NCBI RefSeq assembly: GCF_024029335.1
Contig: NZ_CP097116.1
Coordinates: 558,001 to 622,000 of the forward strand
Source: Fructilactobacillus myrtifloralis
GTDB taxonomy: Bacteria; Bacillota; Bacilli; Lactobacillales; Lactobacillaceae
Direction: 5' to 3'
DNA length: 64,000 nucleotides
Shown here: positions 17,078-27,818 of the stretch, in pieces
Position numbering within the stretch: position 1 is the first letter of the stretch
Layout: each line of letters begins with the position of its first letter
Notes under the pieces: generated by a model
What the model was told of the DNA's origin: nothing
Databases searched by the model: none
Seen by the model: only the letters and a program-made list of their open reading frames with translations
Made by a program: the position numbers and the translations under genes

Positions 17078-18391
17078 CTACTTTGCCTTGGGATCATTTT
17101 GAATGAACCCGGTATATTCTTGCCGCATGGTTAAACCCTTGATTTGGTTCATGAATTCGATGGTTACTCCCACAATAATCAGGAGGTTGGTTCCACCGAG
17201 TCCAATTGAACTATTTAAGTTCCAGACGTTTTGGGCAATCAACGGGATAATCGAAACGACCCCTAAGAATAATGCCCCAATCGTACTTAACCGCATCAAT
17301 AACCGCGAAACGTAATCCTGCGTTCCCCGACCGGGCCAGACACCAGGAATGTAACTCCCCTGCTTTTGCAAGTTTTCAGCCAGTTTTTGCGGATTAACCT
17401 GCACAAAGGCGTAGAAGAACGTGAAGACCACAATCAGAATCGTGTAAAAGGTCGCTCCCATTGGAGTTTGCATGTTAAACAATTCTGATAAGAATTTGAA
17501 CCAGCCCGACTCACCGTAGTTCTTCGTAAAGAACATTAGGATCGTTTGGGGCGTTGAGATAAAGGCACTGGCAAAGATGACGGGAATCACTCCCGCAACG
17601 TTCACCTTGAGGGGCAGGTAACTGGAATCAGCTGACCCAGCGGCCCGCCGCGTGTATTGAATTGGAATCCGACGTTCGGCTTGTTGCACCCAGGTCACAA
17701 AGGTCACGATGATCAGCATAATGATGATCAACGCCACGATGAAGAGGGCGGGTTCCCACATTTGATCCATGGCCGTTCCCTGAATGTAATCCCGGTAAAT
17801 GCTGTCAAATCCAGTGGGGATGTTGGCAACAATTCCGGCAAAGATAATCATGGAAACTCCTTGCCCAACTCCCTTGTCGGTAATCATGTCTCCCATCCAA
17901 GTGGTTAACATGGTTCCGGCGGTCAGGATCAGACCAATACTAATGTAAGTTCCAATCCCGGGGTTTTGCACCAGTTTTAAACTACTTAAAGCGTTAAAAC
18001 CGGCCGTAATTCCAATTGACTGGGCAAAGGCGAGAAAGACGGTCAGCCGCTTGGTCACTTTATCAAGCTTTAAGCGTCCAACTTCTCCCTGCTTCCCCCA
18101 TTCCACAAACTTTGGAACGATGTCCATTTGTAATAACTGAACCACAATTTGAGCAGTAATGTAAGGTGAAACTCCCATCGCAAAGATCGAATAGTTAGTT
18201 AAACCTCCACCACTGAACATGTTCAAAACGTTAACTAACCCAGAAGAAGCAACTTCTTGAAGTGCCTTTGCGTTAATCCCTGGGACTGTAATGTAAGCAC
18301 CCAGTCGAAACACAGCGAGAACAAACAGCGTGAACAAAATTTTGTTCCGAATGCCTTTGTCTTGGAATGCACTTTTTAAGGTTGATAACAT
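17078..18391 (-). CDS. secY: Preprotein translocase subunit SecY
   Basis: 437 residues with ten predicted membrane helices. Central channel of the Sec translocon. Recognisable are [20 protein letters not shown], the plug region with [26 protein letters not shown], and [12 protein letters not shown] on the long cytoplasmic loop. The start shares a base with the rplO stop (TAATG), so translation is coupled. Confidence 0.97.
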   Translation of the reverse strand: MLSTLKSAFQDKGIRNKILFTLFVLAVFRLGAYITVPGINAKALQEVASSGLVNVLNMFSGGGLTNYSIFAMGVSPYITAQIVVQLLQMDIVPKFVEWGKQGEVGRLKLDKVTKRLTVFLAFAQSIGITAGFNALSSLKLVQNPGIGTYISIGLILTAGTMLTTWMGDMITDKGVGQGVSMIIFAGIVANIPTGFDSIYRDYIQGTAMDQMWEPALFIVALIIIMLIIVTFVTWVQQAERRIPIQYTRRAAGSADSSYLPLKVNVAGVIPVIFASAFISTPQTILMFFTKNYGESGWFKFLSELFNMQTPMGATFYTILIVVFTFFYAFVQVNPQKLAENLQKQGSYIPGVWPGRGTQDYVSRLLMRLSTIGALFLGVVSIIPLIAQNVWNLNSSIGLGGTNLLIIVGVTIEFMNQIKGLTMRQEYTGFIQNDPKAK

Positions 18392-18822
18392 TAGATCACC
18401 TCAGCTTTACCGCCGGCATCTTCAATTGCTTTTTTCGCACTTGCAGAGAACTTGTTGGCTTGAACCGTCAACTGTTTGTCAAGTTGACCGTTACCAAGCA
18501 CCTTAATTCCGTCCTTGAGGTTCCGGATAATGCCAGTTTCTACTAATGCTTCAGGAGTTACTTCGGCACCGTTGTCAAACGCGTTCAGTTCATTAACGTT
18601 CACGATCACAATGTCCTTGCGGTGAATGTTAGTGAATCCGCGTTTCGGAATCCGACGGTACAAAGGCATTTGGCCCCCTTCAAAACCTAAACGGGTTTTG
18701 CCACGGGCTTTTTGTCCTTTTTGTCCCCGACCAGACGTTTTACCCTTGCTGGAACGACCACGACCCTTCCGAGTCCGTTCGGAACGTGAACCTTCAGCAG
18801 CTTTTAATTCGTCTAACTTCAT
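18391..18822 (-). CDS. rplO: 50S ribosomal protein L15
   Basis: 143 residues from the ATG at 18822 ([13 protein letters not shown]); GAGGAGG lies eight to nine bases upstream, and the longer frame begins inside this site. Blocks [20 protein letters not shown]-like Gly/Lys-rich start and [19 protein letters not shown] identify L15, which helps join domains of 23S rRNA. Confidence 0.96.
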   Translation of the reverse strand: MKLDELKAAEGSRSERTRKGRGRSSKGKTSGRGQKGQKARGKTRLGFEGGQMPLYRRIPKRGFTNIHRKDIVIVNVNELNAFDNGAEVTPEALVETGIIRNLKDGIKVLGNGQLDKQLTVQANKFSASAKKAIEDAGGKAEVI

Positions 18823-18852
18823 GAATTGCACCTCCTCTTACTTTAAATGTAA

Positions 18853-19038
18853 TTAATCCTTAACTTGTTCAACGTCAACTAGGTGAGCAATTTTGAATAA
18901 TGCTCCCCGCGTTGCTGCATTATCGGGCTTGATTACACTACTGTTAATCCGGCCTAATCCTAATGCTTCCACAATCTTACGTTGTTTGGGAAGACGATGA
19001 GCAGCACTGTGAACTAAAGTAATCTTTAATTGAGCCAT
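18853..19038 (-). CDS. rpmD: 50S ribosomal protein L30
   Basis: 61 residues. Starts [20 protein letters not shown] and contains [25 protein letters not shown], the L30 pattern. Sits between rpsE and rplO, as in most Firmicutes. Confidence 0.95.
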   Translation of the reverse strand: MAQLKITLVHSAAHRLPKQRKIVEALGLGRINSSVIKPDNAATRGALFKIAHLVDVEQVKD

Positions 19039-19051
19039 CTGTATCTCCTCC

Positions 19052-19555
19052 TTATTCAGCTAAGTGGTCTGCGGAAACACCACGAAGTTCTGAAACTTCA
19101 GTAGCACTCTTCAGTCCCTTTAGCCCTTCGAAAGTTGCCCGGATAACGTTGATTGCTGTGTCAGAACCAAGTCGTTTACTGGTAACATCGTTGATTCCCG
19201 CTAAATCCATAACGGCACGAACGGCACCACCAGCAGCTACTCCAGAACCTTCTTCGGCTGGTTTTAACATAATCTTACCCCCACCGTAAACTCCAACGAT
19301 TTCGTGGGGAATCGTCGTTCCAACGATTGGAACTTCGATCAAGTTCTTCTTAGCAGCTTCAACGGCCTTCCGAATGGCTTCTGGAACTTCTTGCGCTTTT
19401 CCAGTTCCAAAACCAACGTGACCATTTTTGTCACCAACAACAGCTAGGGCAGCAAACCGTAGCCGACGTCCACCTTTAACAACCTTTGTAATCCGGTTGA
19501 TGGCAACAACATTATCATCTAAATCCAATTTGTTCGGATCAATAAATTTAGCCAT
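19052..19555 (-). CDS. rpsE: 30S ribosomal protein S5
   Basis: 167 residues. Contributes to translational accuracy; the N-terminal double-stranded RNA-binding domain ([40 protein letters not shown]) is followed by the C-terminal S5 domain ([29 protein letters not shown]). Confidence 0.97.
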   Translation of the reverse strand: MAKFIDPNKLDLDDNVVAINRITKVVKGGRRLRFAALAVVGDKNGHVGFGTGKAQEVPEAIRKAVEAAKKNLIEVPIVGTTIPHEIVGVYGGGKIMLKPAEEGSGVAAGGAVRAVMDLAGINDVTSKRLGSDTAINVIRATFEGLKGLKSATEVSELRGVSADHLAE

Positions 19556-19576
19556 GCGAGTGTCTTCCTCCTTTGA

Positions 19577-19933
19577 TTAAAATTCGAGTCCATTTTCGCG
19601 AGCGCCAGATGCTAAGGCAGCCACACGACCATGGTATAAGTAACCACCACGGTCAAAAACAACTTTTTTGATGTTTTTGGCAGTAGCCCGGTCAGCAACT
19701 AACTTTCCAACGCTGTTCGCTTGTTCCGTCTTGTTGCTTCCAGTTACTTCTTTGTCAAGAGTTGAGGCACTAGCTAGCGTTACACCCGCTACGTCATCAA
19801 TTACTTGAGCGTAGATGTTTTTGTTAGAACGGAAAACGTCTAAACGTGGGCACTCAGCAGTACCAGCAATTTTACTACGAACACGAGCATGTCTTACCTT
19901 TCGTGTTTTGTTTTTGCTTGGTTTTGAAATCAA
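19577..19933 (-). CDS. rplR: 50S ribosomal protein L18
   Basis: 118 residues from a TTG start at 19933 (MISKPSKNK...), six bases after AGAGGTG; the longer frame (19942) begins with GTG inside this site. 5S rRNA-binding protein: [34 protein letters not shown] pattern (split here by family blocks), then [28 protein letters not shown] at the C-terminus. Confidence 0.95.
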   Translation of the reverse strand: MISKPSKNKTRKVRHARVRSKIAGTAECPRLDVFRSNKNIYAQVIDDVAGVTLASASTLDKEVTGSNKTEQANSVGKLVADRATAKNIKKVVFDRGGYLYHGRVAALASGARENGLEF

Positions 19934-19962
19934 AATAGTCACCTCTATTATCTGTTTAAAAA

Positions 19963-20502
19963 CTACTTACCAGTCTTACCTTCTTTAAGCACAATCCGTT
20001 CGCCTTCGTAACGAATCCCTTTCCCTTTGTAAGGTTCTGGGGAACGAATAGCCCGGACTTTAGCGGCAAAATCACCAACGTGTTGTTTGTTAATTCCTTC
20101 GATTTGAATCGTCGTGTTGTCAGGAACTTGCACGTCAAGATCTTCTGGAAGTGGTACTTCAACGGGGTTTGAGTAACCAACGTTTAAAATTAAGGTCTTC
20201 CCCTTTAATTGGGTCCGGTATCCAACCCCAACTAACTTAAGGTTCTTCTTAAATCCGTTAGCAACTCCTTCAACCATGTTGTTGAAGTTGGCACGTGAAG
20301 TTCCGTGCATTGCGCGCATTTTGTTGTCGTACTTACCAGCTGGTTCGAAGTTAACTTCGTTACCGTTAACCTTCATTTCCACCATTGGAGAGAAAGTTGC
20401 CGTTAATTCACCCTTAGGACCCTTAACGGTCACTTGGTCGCCGTTTTGAGAGATCGTAACCCCTTCTGGGATTTCAACTGTTTTGTAACCAATTCTACTC
20501 AT
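19963..20502 (-). CDS. rplF: 50S ribosomal protein L6
   Basis: 179 residues. Two homologous L6 domains; starts [15 protein letters not shown] and ends with the conserved [20 protein letters not shown], near the factor-binding site of the large subunit. Lies between rpsH and rplR. Confidence 0.97.
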   Translation of the reverse strand: MSRIGYKTVEIPEGVTISQNGDQVTVKGPKGELTATFSPMVEMKVNGNEVNFEPAGKYDNKMRAMHGTSRANFNNMVEGVANGFKKNLKLVGVGYRTQLKGKTLILNVGYSNPVEVPLPEDLDVQVPDNTTIQIEGINKQHVGDFAAKVRAIRSPEPYKGKGIRYEGERIVLKEGKTGK

Positions 20503-20533
20503 CTGTTAAACACCTCCATTTCCGTTGTGATTA

Positions 20534-20932
20534 TTACCAAACGTAAGCTAACACTTCGCCACCGACTTTTTTGTCGCGAGCTTCTTTGTCAGTGATAACT
20601 CCATTTGAAGTTGAGATGATTGCAATCCCTAAACCGTTCAAGACCTTAGGAACATCATCTGATTTAACGTACGAACGTAAACCAGGCTTTGAAATCCGTT
20701 TCAAGCCCGAAATAACGCGTTCGTCGTTTTTTCCATATTTGAGGAAAACCCGGATTACGCCTTGTTTATCGTCTTCGATGTATTCAACCCGACTGATAAA
20801 TCCTTCGCGCTTCAAGATTTCAGCAATATTACGTTTAATTTTTGATGCAGGTACATCAACTGAAGTATGGCGTGCCATGTTGGCATTCCGAATTCGAGTT
20901 AAAAAGTCTGCAATTGGATCTGTCATTGCCAT
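20534..20932 (-). CDS. rpsH: 30S ribosomal protein S8
   Basis: 132 residues. Binds the central domain of 16S rRNA; in E. coli its equivalent represses the spc operon. Blocks [37 protein letters not shown] and GGEVLAYVW at the end are typical. The first codons (MAMTDP) leave the start uncertain by two codons. Confidence 0.97.
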   Translation of the reverse strand: MAMTDPIADFLTRIRNANMARHTSVDVPASKIKRNIAEILKREGFISRVEYIEDDKQGVIRVFLKYGKNDERVISGLKRISKPGLRSYVKSDDVPKVLNGLGIAIISTSNGVITDKEARDKKVGGEVLAYVW

Positions 20933-20964
20933 TAGCGTGGAACCTCCCTTTTAGTTTGTTTTTT

Positions 20965-21150
20965 CTACCAACTAGCTTTCTTCATGCCAGGAATTTGACC
21001 CCGGTGGGCAAGTTGACGTAAGCAAACCCGGCATAAGTGGAACTTTTGGTAAACCGCACGAGGTCGACCACAACGTTCGCAACGAGTGTAGTTTTGAGTA
21101 GAGAACTTAGCTGGACGCTTGTTCTTTTCTACCATCGATTTTTTAGCCAA
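20965..21150 (-). CDS. rpsN: 30S ribosomal protein S14, zinc-binding type Z
   Basis: 61 residues, the short form. The zinc site is two CxxC pairs (CERCGRP and CRVC), followed by [17 protein letters not shown]. The Gram-positive spc operon carries this type between rplE and rpsH. Confidence 0.97.
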   Translation of the reverse strand: MAKKSMVEKNKRPAKFSTQNYTRCERCGRPRAVYQKFHLCRVCLRQLAHRGQIPGMKKASW

Positions 21151-21161
21151 ATTAAAACCTC

Positions 21162-21704
21162 CTATTTAGCGAAAGGCATTCCAAATTGTTTGAGCAATTC
21201 GTGGCCTTCTTCATCAGTTTTAGCGGTCGTTACCAGCACGATATCTAACCCACGTACTCGGTTAACGTCATCGTAGTTAATTTCTGGGAAAATCAATTGT
21301 TCTTTAATTCCCACCGTGTAGTTCCCCCGACCATCAAAGGAGCGGTTAGGCACCCCGTGGAAGTCACGAACTCGTGGTAAGGACACGTTGATTAATTTGT
21401 CCAAGAAGTCGTACATTTTGTCACCGCGGAGGGTTACTTTAGCTCCGATTGGCATTCCTTCCCGCAGACGGAAAGCGGCAATCGATTTCTTAGCTTTCGT
21501 AACCAACGGTTTTTGACCAGAAATTAACGTTAGTTCGTTAACGGCCTCATCTAGGTTCTTCGAATTTGTTACTGCATCACCAACACCCATATTCAAAACA
21601 ATTTTTTCAAGTTTTGGTCCTTGCATAATTGATGAATAGTTGAATTTTTCTACTAGTGCTGGGAGAATTTCTTTCTTATATCTTTCTTCTAAACGAGTAG
21701 ACAT
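21162..21704 (-). CDS. rplE: 50S ribosomal protein L5
   Basis: 180 residues. 5S rRNA-binding protein of the central protuberance. Blocks [48 protein letters not shown] and the C-terminal [20 protein letters not shown] are complete. Confidence 0.97.
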   Translation of the reverse strand: MSTRLEERYKKEILPALVEKFNYSSIMQGPKLEKIVLNMGVGDAVTNSKNLDEAVNELTLISGQKPLVTKAKKSIAAFRLREGMPIGAKVTLRGDKMYDFLDKLINVSLPRVRDFHGVPNRSFDGRGNYTVGIKEQLIFPEINYDDVNRVRGLDIVLVTTAKTDEEGHELLKQFGMPFAK

Positions 21705-21735
21705 GCGAATTGTTTCCTCCTTTCACTGACAATCG

Positions 21736-22044
21736 TTAGTCGATTGCTTTGTGTGATTTCTTTGAAATACGAACTTTTTTACCATCTTTAACTTCGATGC
21801 CAACCCGAGTTGGTTCGTTAGTTGATGGGTCGATTAACATTACGTTTGAGGCACTGATTGGTGCTTCAACGTCGAAAACACCACCTTGGGGGTTTCCTTG
21901 CGAAGCTTTTTCATGCTTCTTTACTTTGTTGATTCCTTCAACAACTACACGGTTATCGGCAGCAAGTACTTGGGTGATTTTGCCATCTTTTCCCTTGTCT
22001 TTTCCAGCGATTACGCGCACTTTGTCACCAGTTTTTAAGAACAT
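21736..22044 (-). CDS. rplX: 50S ribosomal protein L24
   Basis: 102 residues with a KOW motif at the N-terminus ([20 protein letters not shown]) and the block [21 protein letters not shown]. Assembly initiator at the tunnel exit. Between rplN and rplE. Confidence 0.97.
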   Translation of the reverse strand: MFLKTGDKVRVIAGKDKGKDGKITQVLAADNRVVVEGINKVKKHEKASQGNPQGGVFDVEAPISASNVMLIDPSTNEPTRVGIEVKDGKKVRISKKSHKAID

Positions 22045-22076
22045 TAATCTGGCACCTCCTTATTTTTGTGATTGGA

Positions 22077-22445
22077 TTAAAGAACTTCAGGCGCTAATGA
22101 AACGATCTTCATAAAATTGTTATTCCGTAATTCACGAGCAACCGGTCCAAAAATACGGGTACCTTTCGGGCTCTTATCATCGTTAACCAAAACAGCGGCG
22201 TTTTCATCAAAACGAATGTAGGAACCATCATTACGACGGGAAACCGCCTTAGTTCTTACGATAACTGCTTTAACCACGTCCCCTTTTTTGACAACGCCAC
22301 CTGGTGTTGCTTGTTTAACAGTAGCAACAATTACGTCACCAATTCCAGCATAACGAACTCGTGAACCACCTAAAACTTTGATAGTTAAAAGTTCGCGGGC
22401 ACCAGAGTTATCGGCAACCTTCAAACGACTTTCTTGTTGGATCAT
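22077..22445 (-). CDS. rplN: 50S ribosomal protein L14
   Basis: 122 residues, exact family length. Starts [37 protein letters not shown] and [13 protein letters not shown] complete the pattern. Contacts 16S rRNA in a subunit bridge. Confidence 0.98.
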   Translation of the reverse strand: MIQQESRLKVADNSGARELLTIKVLGGSRVRYAGIGDVIVATVKQATPGGVVKKGDVVKAVIVRTKAVSRRNDGSYIRFDENAAVLVNDDKSPKGTRIFGPVARELRNNNFMKIVSLAPEVL

Positions 22446-22501
22446 AGTAAGTGTGTCCTCCCTTCAGCTTTAAAATCAAAATACGATCAAGCGACACAAA
22501 G

Positions 22502-22768
22502 CTAGATAATAACGGCTTCTTCAACAACATCAACGAGACGGAAGTGGACCGACTTCGATAATGGCCGTGTTTCCATGATTTCAACAATATCGTTCATCTT
22601 AGCCCGATTGTTTTCATCGCGCGCTTTGTACTTCTTGGTGTATTTGATCCGCTTACCATAAGTTGGATGTGTTTTAGTCGTTTCAACGGCAACCGTGATG
22701 GTTTTGTCCATTTTGTCAGAAACAACTCGACCTCTGTATCTCTTACGTTCATTACGTTCTGCGCTCAT
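22502..22768 (-). CDS. rpsQ: 30S ribosomal protein S17
   Basis: 88 residues, OB fold. [37 protein letters not shown] and the [14 protein letters not shown] block near the end are diagnostic. Follows rpmC. Confidence 0.97.
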   Translation of the reverse strand: MSAERNERKRYRGRVVSDKMDKTITVAVETTKTHPTYGKRIKYTKKYKARDENNRAKMNDIVEIMETRPLSKSVHFRLVDVVEEAVII

Positions 22769-22794
22769 CTACATAACCCTCCTTTTCTCGGATT

Positions 22795-22989
22795 TTATTG
22801 ATTTAATTCCTTTTGCCGCAAAGCTGTTTTGAGCCGGGCGATGGTCTTCCGGACAGTTCTCAAACGAGCGGTGTTTTCCAATTGACCAGTGGCTAATTGA
22901 AACCGAAGATTGAACAATTCCTTTTTGTAATCTTGTTCCTTAGCACGCATTTCGTCAGTGGTTAACTTACTAATTTCTTTAGCCTTCAT
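22795..22989 (-). CDS. rpmC: 50S ribosomal protein L29
   Basis: 64 residues from the ATG at 22989 ([10 protein letters not shown]...), eight bases after GGTGG; the longer frame from a GTG at 23001 overlaps that site. Two-helix protein at the tunnel exit where trigger factor and SRP dock. Overlaps the end of rplP by 11 bases. Confidence 0.95.
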   Translation of the reverse strand: MKAKEISKLTTDEMRAKEQDYKKELFNLRFQLATGQLENTARLRTVRKTIARLKTALRQKELNQ

Positions 22990-23413
22990 TTGATTCGCCA
23001 CCTACTTCCTCACGTTTAATAATCTTAGTACGAATTGGCAACTTGTTTGAAGCTAAAGTCAAGGCTTTAATGGCAGTCTCTTCGTTAACACCGGCAACTT
23101 CGAAAAGTACCTTACCGCGCTTAACGGGAGCAACCCATCCAGCTGGACTACCTTTCCCTTTACCCATTCGAACTCCAATACCTTTTTCCGTGTATGACTT
23201 TTGGGGGAAAATTTTGATCCAAACTTTTCCCCCACGCTTCATGCAACGAGTAATGGCAATTCGGCAAGCTTCAATTTGTCTGTTAGTAATCCAATGTGAA
23301 TCAATGGCTTGTAAACCATATTCACCGAAAGCAACGCTGTTTCCGCCCTTTGAGTGACCGCGTAATTTACCACGGTGTTCACGACGGTGCTTAACACGTT
23401 TTGGTACAAGCAT
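22979..23413 (-). CDS. rplP: 50S ribosomal protein L16
   Basis: 144 residues. Organises the A-site finger region. Blocks [53 protein letters not shown] and [19 protein letters not shown] are complete. Confidence 0.98.
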   Translation of the reverse strand: MLVPKRVKHRREHRGKLRGHSKGGNSVAFGEYGLQAIDSHWITNRQIEACRIAITRCMKRGGKVWIKIFPQKSYTEKGIGVRMGKGKGSPAGWVAPVKRGKVLFEVAGVNEETAIKALTLASNKLPIRTKIIKREEVGGESNEG

Positions 23414-23415
23414 GT

Positions 23416-24078
23416 TTACTTACCTCCCTTACGATTTTCCTCAGGTTTGTCAGGTAAAACTTCACCACGGTTAATCCAAGTTTTCACACCAATTGAACCA
23501 TAAGTAGTGTGGGCTTCGTTCCATGAGTAGTCGATGTCAGCACGTAACGTGTGCAGCGGAACCCGACCTTCTGAATAACTTTCGATCCGAGCCATGTCAG
23601 CTCCGTTCAAACGGCCAGCTGATTGAGTTTTAACCCCAGTGGCACCAGCCCGCATAACGCCCTTCATTGCTTGGCGCATTGCCCGACGGAATGCTACCCG
23701 ACCTTCTAGTTGACGAGCGATGTTTTCTCCAACTAAGTCAGCTTCGAGATCTGGTTTCTTAACTTCCACGATGTTGATGTGCACACGGCGACCCGTTAAC
23801 TTGTTCAAGGCTTGCCGTAAGCTTTCAACTTCTGATCCACCCTTACCAATCACCATTCCTGGCTTAGCAGTGTGAATCGAGATGTTAACCCGTTTAGCAG
23901 CCCGTTCGATATCAATTTCTGATACGGAAGCGTCCGCTAAGCGTTTTTCGAGGTAGCCACGAATCTTCAAATCTTCATTTAAGTATGAAGCGAATTTATC
24001 GTCATTTGCAAACCATTGTGCTTGCCAACCACGGGTAACACCAATTCGTAAACCATTCGGATTAATTTTTTGACCCAT
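23416..24078 (-). CDS. rpsC: 30S ribosomal protein S3
   Basis: 220 residues. Mrna entry-channel protein with a KH domain ([20 protein letters not shown]) and the C-terminal S3 domain ([24 protein letters not shown] split as family blocks, then [19 protein letters not shown]). Separated from rplP by two bases. Confidence 0.97.
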   Translation of the reverse strand: MGQKINPNGLRIGVTRGWQAQWFANDDKFASYLNEDLKIRGYLEKRLADASVSEIDIERAAKRVNISIHTAKPGMVIGKGGSEVESLRQALNKLTGRRVHINIVEVKKPDLEADLVGENIARQLEGRVAFRRAMRQAMKGVMRAGATGVKTQSAGRLNGADMARIESYSEGRVPLHTLRADIDYSWNEAHTTYGSIGVKTWINRGEVLPDKPEENRKGGK

Positions 24079-24081
24079 GTT

Positions 24082-24438
24082 CTATCCCTCCTTTTGTTCT
24101 GATACTACGATTGTGATGTGACTAGTACGTTTGTTGATGGGAGAAGCAGAACCTTTTGCCCGGGGACGGAACCGTTTTAAGGTTGGTCCTTCGTCGGCAT
24201 AAGCTTCGCTTACAACCAAGGTTTGACCGTCAAGATCAAAGTTGTTTTCTGCGTTAGCAACGGCAGAGCGTAACACTTTTTCCACAACGGGAGATGCCCC
24301 GCGGGGAGTGAACTTCAAGATTGAAGTTGCTTCTGCAACCTGCTTGCCTCTAATAAGATCTAAAACAAGGCGGACCTTACGAGGGGCAATGCGAACAGTT
24401 TTAGCGATTGCTTTTGCTGATGTAACTTGTTCAGCCAT
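24082..24438 (-). CDS. rplV: 50S ribosomal protein L22
   Basis: 118 residues. Its loop lines the exit tunnel and is a known site of macrolide resistance changes. [20 protein letters not shown] and the loop [20 protein letters not shown] look normal. Confidence 0.97.
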   Translation of the reverse strand: MAEQVTSAKAIAKTVRIAPRKVRLVLDLIRGKQVAEATSILKFTPRGASPVVEKVLRSAVANAENNFDLDGQTLVVSEAYADEGPTLKRFRPRAKGSASPINKRTSHITIVVSEQKEG

Positions 24439-24453
24439 TAGATATCCTCCTTG

Positions 24454-24729
24454 TTATACAGTTTTTTTGTCGGTATTTCCGTGACCGTGGAATGTCCGAG
24501 TTGGTACGAATTCACCAAGTTTGTGGCCTACCATGTCTTCTTGGATGAACACTGGGACATGATGTCTACCGTTGTAAACTGAGATAGTGTATCCAATGAA
24601 ACTTGGGAAAATCGTCGAACGACGTGACCAAGTCTTGATAACCGTTTTCTTTTCTTGGTCTTTTTGCGCGTCAATCTTCTTTAAGAGTGATTGGTCGGCA
24701 AATGGTCCCTTCTTTAAACTACGACTCAT
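24454..24729 (-). CDS. rpsS: 30S ribosomal protein S19
   Basis: 91 residues. Starts [36 protein letters not shown] and [15 protein letters not shown] are the standard head-protein blocks. Lies between rplB and rplV. Confidence 0.98.
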   Translation of the reverse strand: MSRSLKKGPFADQSLLKKIDAQKDQEKKTVIKTWSRRSTIFPSFIGYTISVYNGRHHVPVFIQEDMVGHKLGEFVPTRTFHGHGNTDKKTV

Positions 24730-24778
24730 TAATGAAACCTCCTCTTCATGTACTGATGGTGCTCAAGCTGCAATTAAC

Positions 24779-25624
24779 TTACATCTTGGAGCCTTTACGA
24801 CGACGTACAATAAACTTGCTTGAACGTGCAGTCTTCTTCCGGGTTTTCTTCCCAGCAGTCTTTTTGTGCCATGGAGATAATGGAGATGGGTAACCGATTG
24901 GGGCTTTCCCTTCCCCACCACCATGGGGGTGATCATTCGGGTTCATTACTGATCCACGAACGTGAGGCCGTTGACCACGGTAACGAGTCCGTCCGGCTTT
25001 CCCCCAGTTGATTAAGGAATGTTCTTCGTTTCCAACCGTTCCAATCGTGGCACGACAAACGGACAGGATCATCCGAACTTCCCCAGAAGGTAATTTAACC
25101 AAGGAGTACTTGCTACCAGGTTCGTTACTCAATAATTGAGCCGAGTTTCCAGCAGAACGAGCCAATTGGCCACCCTTACCAGGTTTTAATTCGATATTGT
25201 GAATGGTACTACCCACTGGAATATCTTGTAATGCCAACGTGTTTCCGATCTTGATGTCAACATCTTTTCCAGATTCGACAACATCGCCGACCTTCAAGCC
25301 CTTAGGAGCTAAGATGTACGATTTAATCCCATCTTCGTAAACAACTAACGCAATGTTAGCGCTCCGGTTAGGATCGTATTCGATCGTCTTTACAGTTGCT
25401 GGCACATCATCATGGTTCCGTTTGAAATCAATCACACGGTACTTGTGTTTGTTTCCACCACCACGGTGACGAACAGTCATGCGACCGGAGTTGTTCCGAC
25501 CAGCAGTCTTGGAGTTTGCAGCAACTAAGCTCTTTTCCGGCTTGTTCGTCGTAATTTGGCTGTAGTCAATGCTCGTCATATTCCGCCGACCGTTAGTGGT
25601 TGGTTTATATTTCTTTAAAGCCAC
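24779..25624 (-). CDS. rplB: 50S ribosomal protein L2
   Basis: 281 residues from a GTG start with GGAGGG upstream. Needed for subunit joining and peptidyl transferase. [20 protein letters not shown] near the start and the catalytic-region block [17 protein letters not shown] with its conserved His (about 230) are intact. Confidence 0.98.
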   Translation of the reverse strand: MALKKYKPTTNGRRNMTSIDYSQITTNKPEKSLVAANSKTAGRNNSGRMTVRHRGGGNKHKYRVIDFKRNHDDVPATVKTIEYDPNRSANIALVVYEDGIKSYILAPKGLKVGDVVESGKDVDIKIGNTLALQDIPVGSTIHNIELKPGKGGQLARSAGNSAQLLSNEPGSKYSLVKLPSGEVRMILSVCRATIGTVGNEEHSLINWGKAGRTRYRGQRPHVRGSVMNPNDHPHGGGEGKAPIGYPSPLSPWHKKTAGKKTRKKTARSSKFIVRRRKGSKM

Positions 25625-25648
25625 GTTGTTTCCCTCCTATTCTATGAG

Positions 25649-25936
25649 TTATTCTTCAGAGAATAATTTGATTTCGTCTGAATCGTTGGTGAGCGTTACG
25701 ATTGCTTTCTTCCGTTTCTTGGTAAAACCAACGTAACGACCCTGACGTTTTTCTTTCCCGCGCACGTTCATCAAGTTCACTTTTTTAACCTTAACGCCGA
25801 ATATTTCTGCAACCGCGTCGCGAACTTGGTTTTTGTTTGCTCGTAAATCAACATCAAATGTGTACTTCTTTTCGTCCATCCGGTCGGTTGAAGCTTCGGT
25901 GATGACCGGACGTAAAATAATATCTCGTGCATCCAT
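25649..25936 (-). CDS. rplW: 50S ribosomal protein L23
   Basis: 95 residues. Docking site for trigger factor and SRP at the tunnel exit. [38 protein letters not shown] and [19 protein letters not shown] (each family block separate) are seen. Its ATG shares bases with the rplD stop (TAATG). Confidence 0.96.
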   Translation of the reverse strand: MDARDIILRPVITEASTDRMDEKKYTFDVDLRANKNQVRDAVAEIFGVKVKKVNLMNVRGKEKRQGRYVGFTKKRKKAIVTLTNDSDEIKLFSEE

Positions 25937-26559
25937 TATGCGAGCACCTCCTCTACTTGAGAAAGAGCAGCTTTGGTAATGATAACTTTTTGACTGTTCA
26001 AGACGTCTAAGGCGTTAACCCCTTTACCACTAATAACTTTAACGTTATCAAGGTTCCGTGCTGAACGAGCTGCATTGTCGTTACCGTCTTCCAAAACTAC
26101 TAGCGTTTTCGTAGCTGCATCAAGATTCTTCAACAGGCTAGCAAATTCCTTCGTCTTTGGTGCATCAAAGCTTAGAGAATCAACTACGAGTAAATCACCG
26201 TTAGCAACTTTTTCAGAGAGTACTGATTTAACAGCTAATCTCGTAACCTTCTTTGGTAAGTGGTAGCTGTATGAACGAGCTTGTGGTCCGAAGACAACTC
26301 CTCCACCAACCCATTGTGGTGACCGAATTGAACCTTGACGAGCACGACCAGTTCCCTTTTGTCTCCATGGTTTCTTTCCACCACCACGAACTTGACCTCT
26401 GGACTTAGTTCCGTTGGTTCCTTGGCGGAGGGAAGCGCGTTGCATTACCACTGTGTCGAAGACAACGGCTTCGTTGGGTTCAATGTTGAAAATGGCTTCG
26501 TTTAATTCCACTTCACCATTTTTACTTCCATCTTGTTTATATAATGATACGCTTGTCAT
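25936..26559 (-). CDS. rplD: 50S ribosomal protein L4
   Basis: 207 residues. Tunnel protein; in E. coli the equivalent represses the S10 operon. Its tunnel loop ([19 protein letters not shown], then [20 protein letters not shown]) is present. Between rplC and rplW. Confidence 0.97.
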   Translation of the reverse strand: MTSVSLYKQDGSKNGEVELNEAIFNIEPNEAVVFDTVVMQRASLRQGTNGTKSRGQVRGGGKKPWRQKGTGRARQGSIRSPQWVGGGVVFGPQARSYSYHLPKKVTRLAVKSVLSEKVANGDLLVVDSLSFDAPKTKEFASLLKNLDAATKTLVVLEDGNDNAARSARNLDNVKVISGKGVNALDVLNSQKVIITKAALSQVEEVLA

Positions 26560-26577
26560 TTACGGTTCCTCCTTTCT

Positions 26578-27213
26578 TTATTTTCTTGATTCGCTAGCAG
26601 CTGTCCGAACAGTTACTAGGGTTTTGTTAGCACCTGGAACGTTTCCTTTGATCAATAAGACGTTGTTTTCAACGTCAGCCTTAACGATTTCAAGGTTTTG
26701 AATGGTAACCGTTTTGTTACCCATCCGACCAGGTAATTTCATACCTTTAACCACGCGGTTAATGATAACCCCTAATGAACCAGGGCGACGGTGGTAACGG
26801 GAACCGTGCGTAGCCGGTCCACGGCGTTGACCATCTTTGTGGATGTTACCTTGGTAACCATGACCTTTAGTAGTACCCGTAACGTCAACGATGTCACCAG
26901 CTGCGAATGTGTCAGCCTTAACTTCGTCACCAACTTTGTAGTCTCCTAAGTCGACATCGCTGATTTCACGAATGAAGCGCTTAGGAGTAGTATTTGCCTT
27001 TTTAACATGACCTTGTTCAGGCTTGTTGCTTAATACTGAACGTTTGTCGTCAAACCCAAGTTGGATTGCTTCGTAACCGTCCGTTTCGTTGTTTTTAACT
27101 TGTAAAACAACGTTTGGCGTTACATCAACAACAGTTACTGGTACCAGCTCACCGTTGTCAGCAAACACTTGCGTCATGCCGACCTTTTTCCCTAAGATTC
27201 CTTTTTTGGTCAT
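26578..27213 (-). CDS. rplC: 50S ribosomal protein L3
   Basis: 211 residues. Starts [18 protein letters not shown] and carries the finger block [21 protein letters not shown] reaching the peptidyl transferase centre. Follows rpsJ. Confidence 0.97.
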   Translation of the reverse strand: MTKKGILGKKVGMTQVFADNGELVPVTVVDVTPNVVLQVKNNETDGYEAIQLGFDDKRSVLSNKPEQGHVKKANTTPKRFIREISDVDLGDYKVGDEVKADTFAAGDIVDVTGTTKGHGYQGNIHKDGQRRGPATHGSRYHRRPGSLGVIINRVVKGMKLPGRMGNKTVTIQNLEIVKADVENNVLLIKGNVPGANKTLVTVRTAASESRK

Positions 27214-27242
27214 GAGTACACCTCCAATATTTTGTAATTAAA

Positions 27243-27551
27243 TTAAAGTTTGATTTCGATATCCACACCACTAGGCAAGTCTAACTTCATTAATGAGTCG
27301 ACCGTCTTTGGAGTGGGGTTCAAAATATCAATTAACCGCTTGTGGGTTAACATTTCGAATTGTTCCTGAGCCTTACTGTATTTAAATGGTGATGCTAACA
27401 CAGTGTATAAAGCTCTTTCCGTTGGCAGTGGAATTGGACCAGAAATGTTGGCCCCAGTTCTTTGTGCCGTTGCTACAATCTTGTCAGCAGCTTGATCTAA
27501 ACTGCGGTGTTCGTAAGCTTTCAACCGGATACGAATTTTTTCTTTTGCCAT
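27243..27551 (-). CDS. rpsJ: 30S ribosomal protein S10
   Basis: 102 residues from the ATG at 27551 ([20 protein letters not shown]), with AAGGAGGG upstream; the longer frame (27620) is leader sequence. Also known as NusE, a partner in transcription antitermination. [19 protein letters not shown] and [12 protein letters not shown] are typical. First gene of the S10-spc-alpha transcript. Confidence 0.97.
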   Translation of the reverse strand: MAKEKIRIRLKAYEHRSLDQAADKIVATAQRTGANISGPIPLPTERALYTVLASPFKYSKAQEQFEMLTHKRLIDILNPTPKTVDSLMKLDLPSGVDIEIKL

Positions 27552-27594
27552 AATTATCCCTCCTTCGTCTATTTTCCAAAAATTGACTAACTCC

Positions 27595-27653
27595 GTAGAA
27601 ATTACCGGCGTCCCTGCCATGGCAAAGCGGCCGGGTGTGCCGCAACCTTCTAC
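27595..27653 (-). ncRNA. Structured leader of the S10 operon
   Basis: The rpsJ mRNA leader has arms GTAGAA (27653-27648) and TTTCTAC (27601-27595) closing a GC-rich interior with GCGGC/GCCG and GGC/GCC pairings. The place is where L4-binding or similar autoregulatory leaders occur. No T run follows, so control would be at the level of translation or RNA processing. Function inferred. Confidence 0.4.
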
Positions 27654-27711
27654 ATCAACGCTATCTACTCAATTTAGGGCACACTGTCCCCTATAATTTA
27701 AGCACTATTCC

Positions 27712-27740
27712 ATCTTACTTGATAAACGCTGATCTTTCAA
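27712..27740 (-). promoter_or_regulatory. Promoter of the S10-spc-alpha operon
   Basis: TTGAAA (27740-27735) and TAAGAT (27717-27712), 17-base spacer. It gives a leader of about 150 bases before rpsJ. Confidence 0.65.
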
Positions 27741-27760
27741 GGGTTTTCGCCGAAGAAAGC

Positions 27761-27800
27761 AAAAAAGTTTTGCCAGCTAACTGCCAGCAAAACTTTTTTA
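27761..27800 (-). terminator. Terminator after fusA
   Basis: Long arms AGTTTTGC / GCAAAACT with A6 before and T6 after, 19 bases behind the fusA stop. Separates the str and S10 transcripts. Confidence 0.85.
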
Positions 27801-27818
27801 GTTGGAGACGAATCGCGC

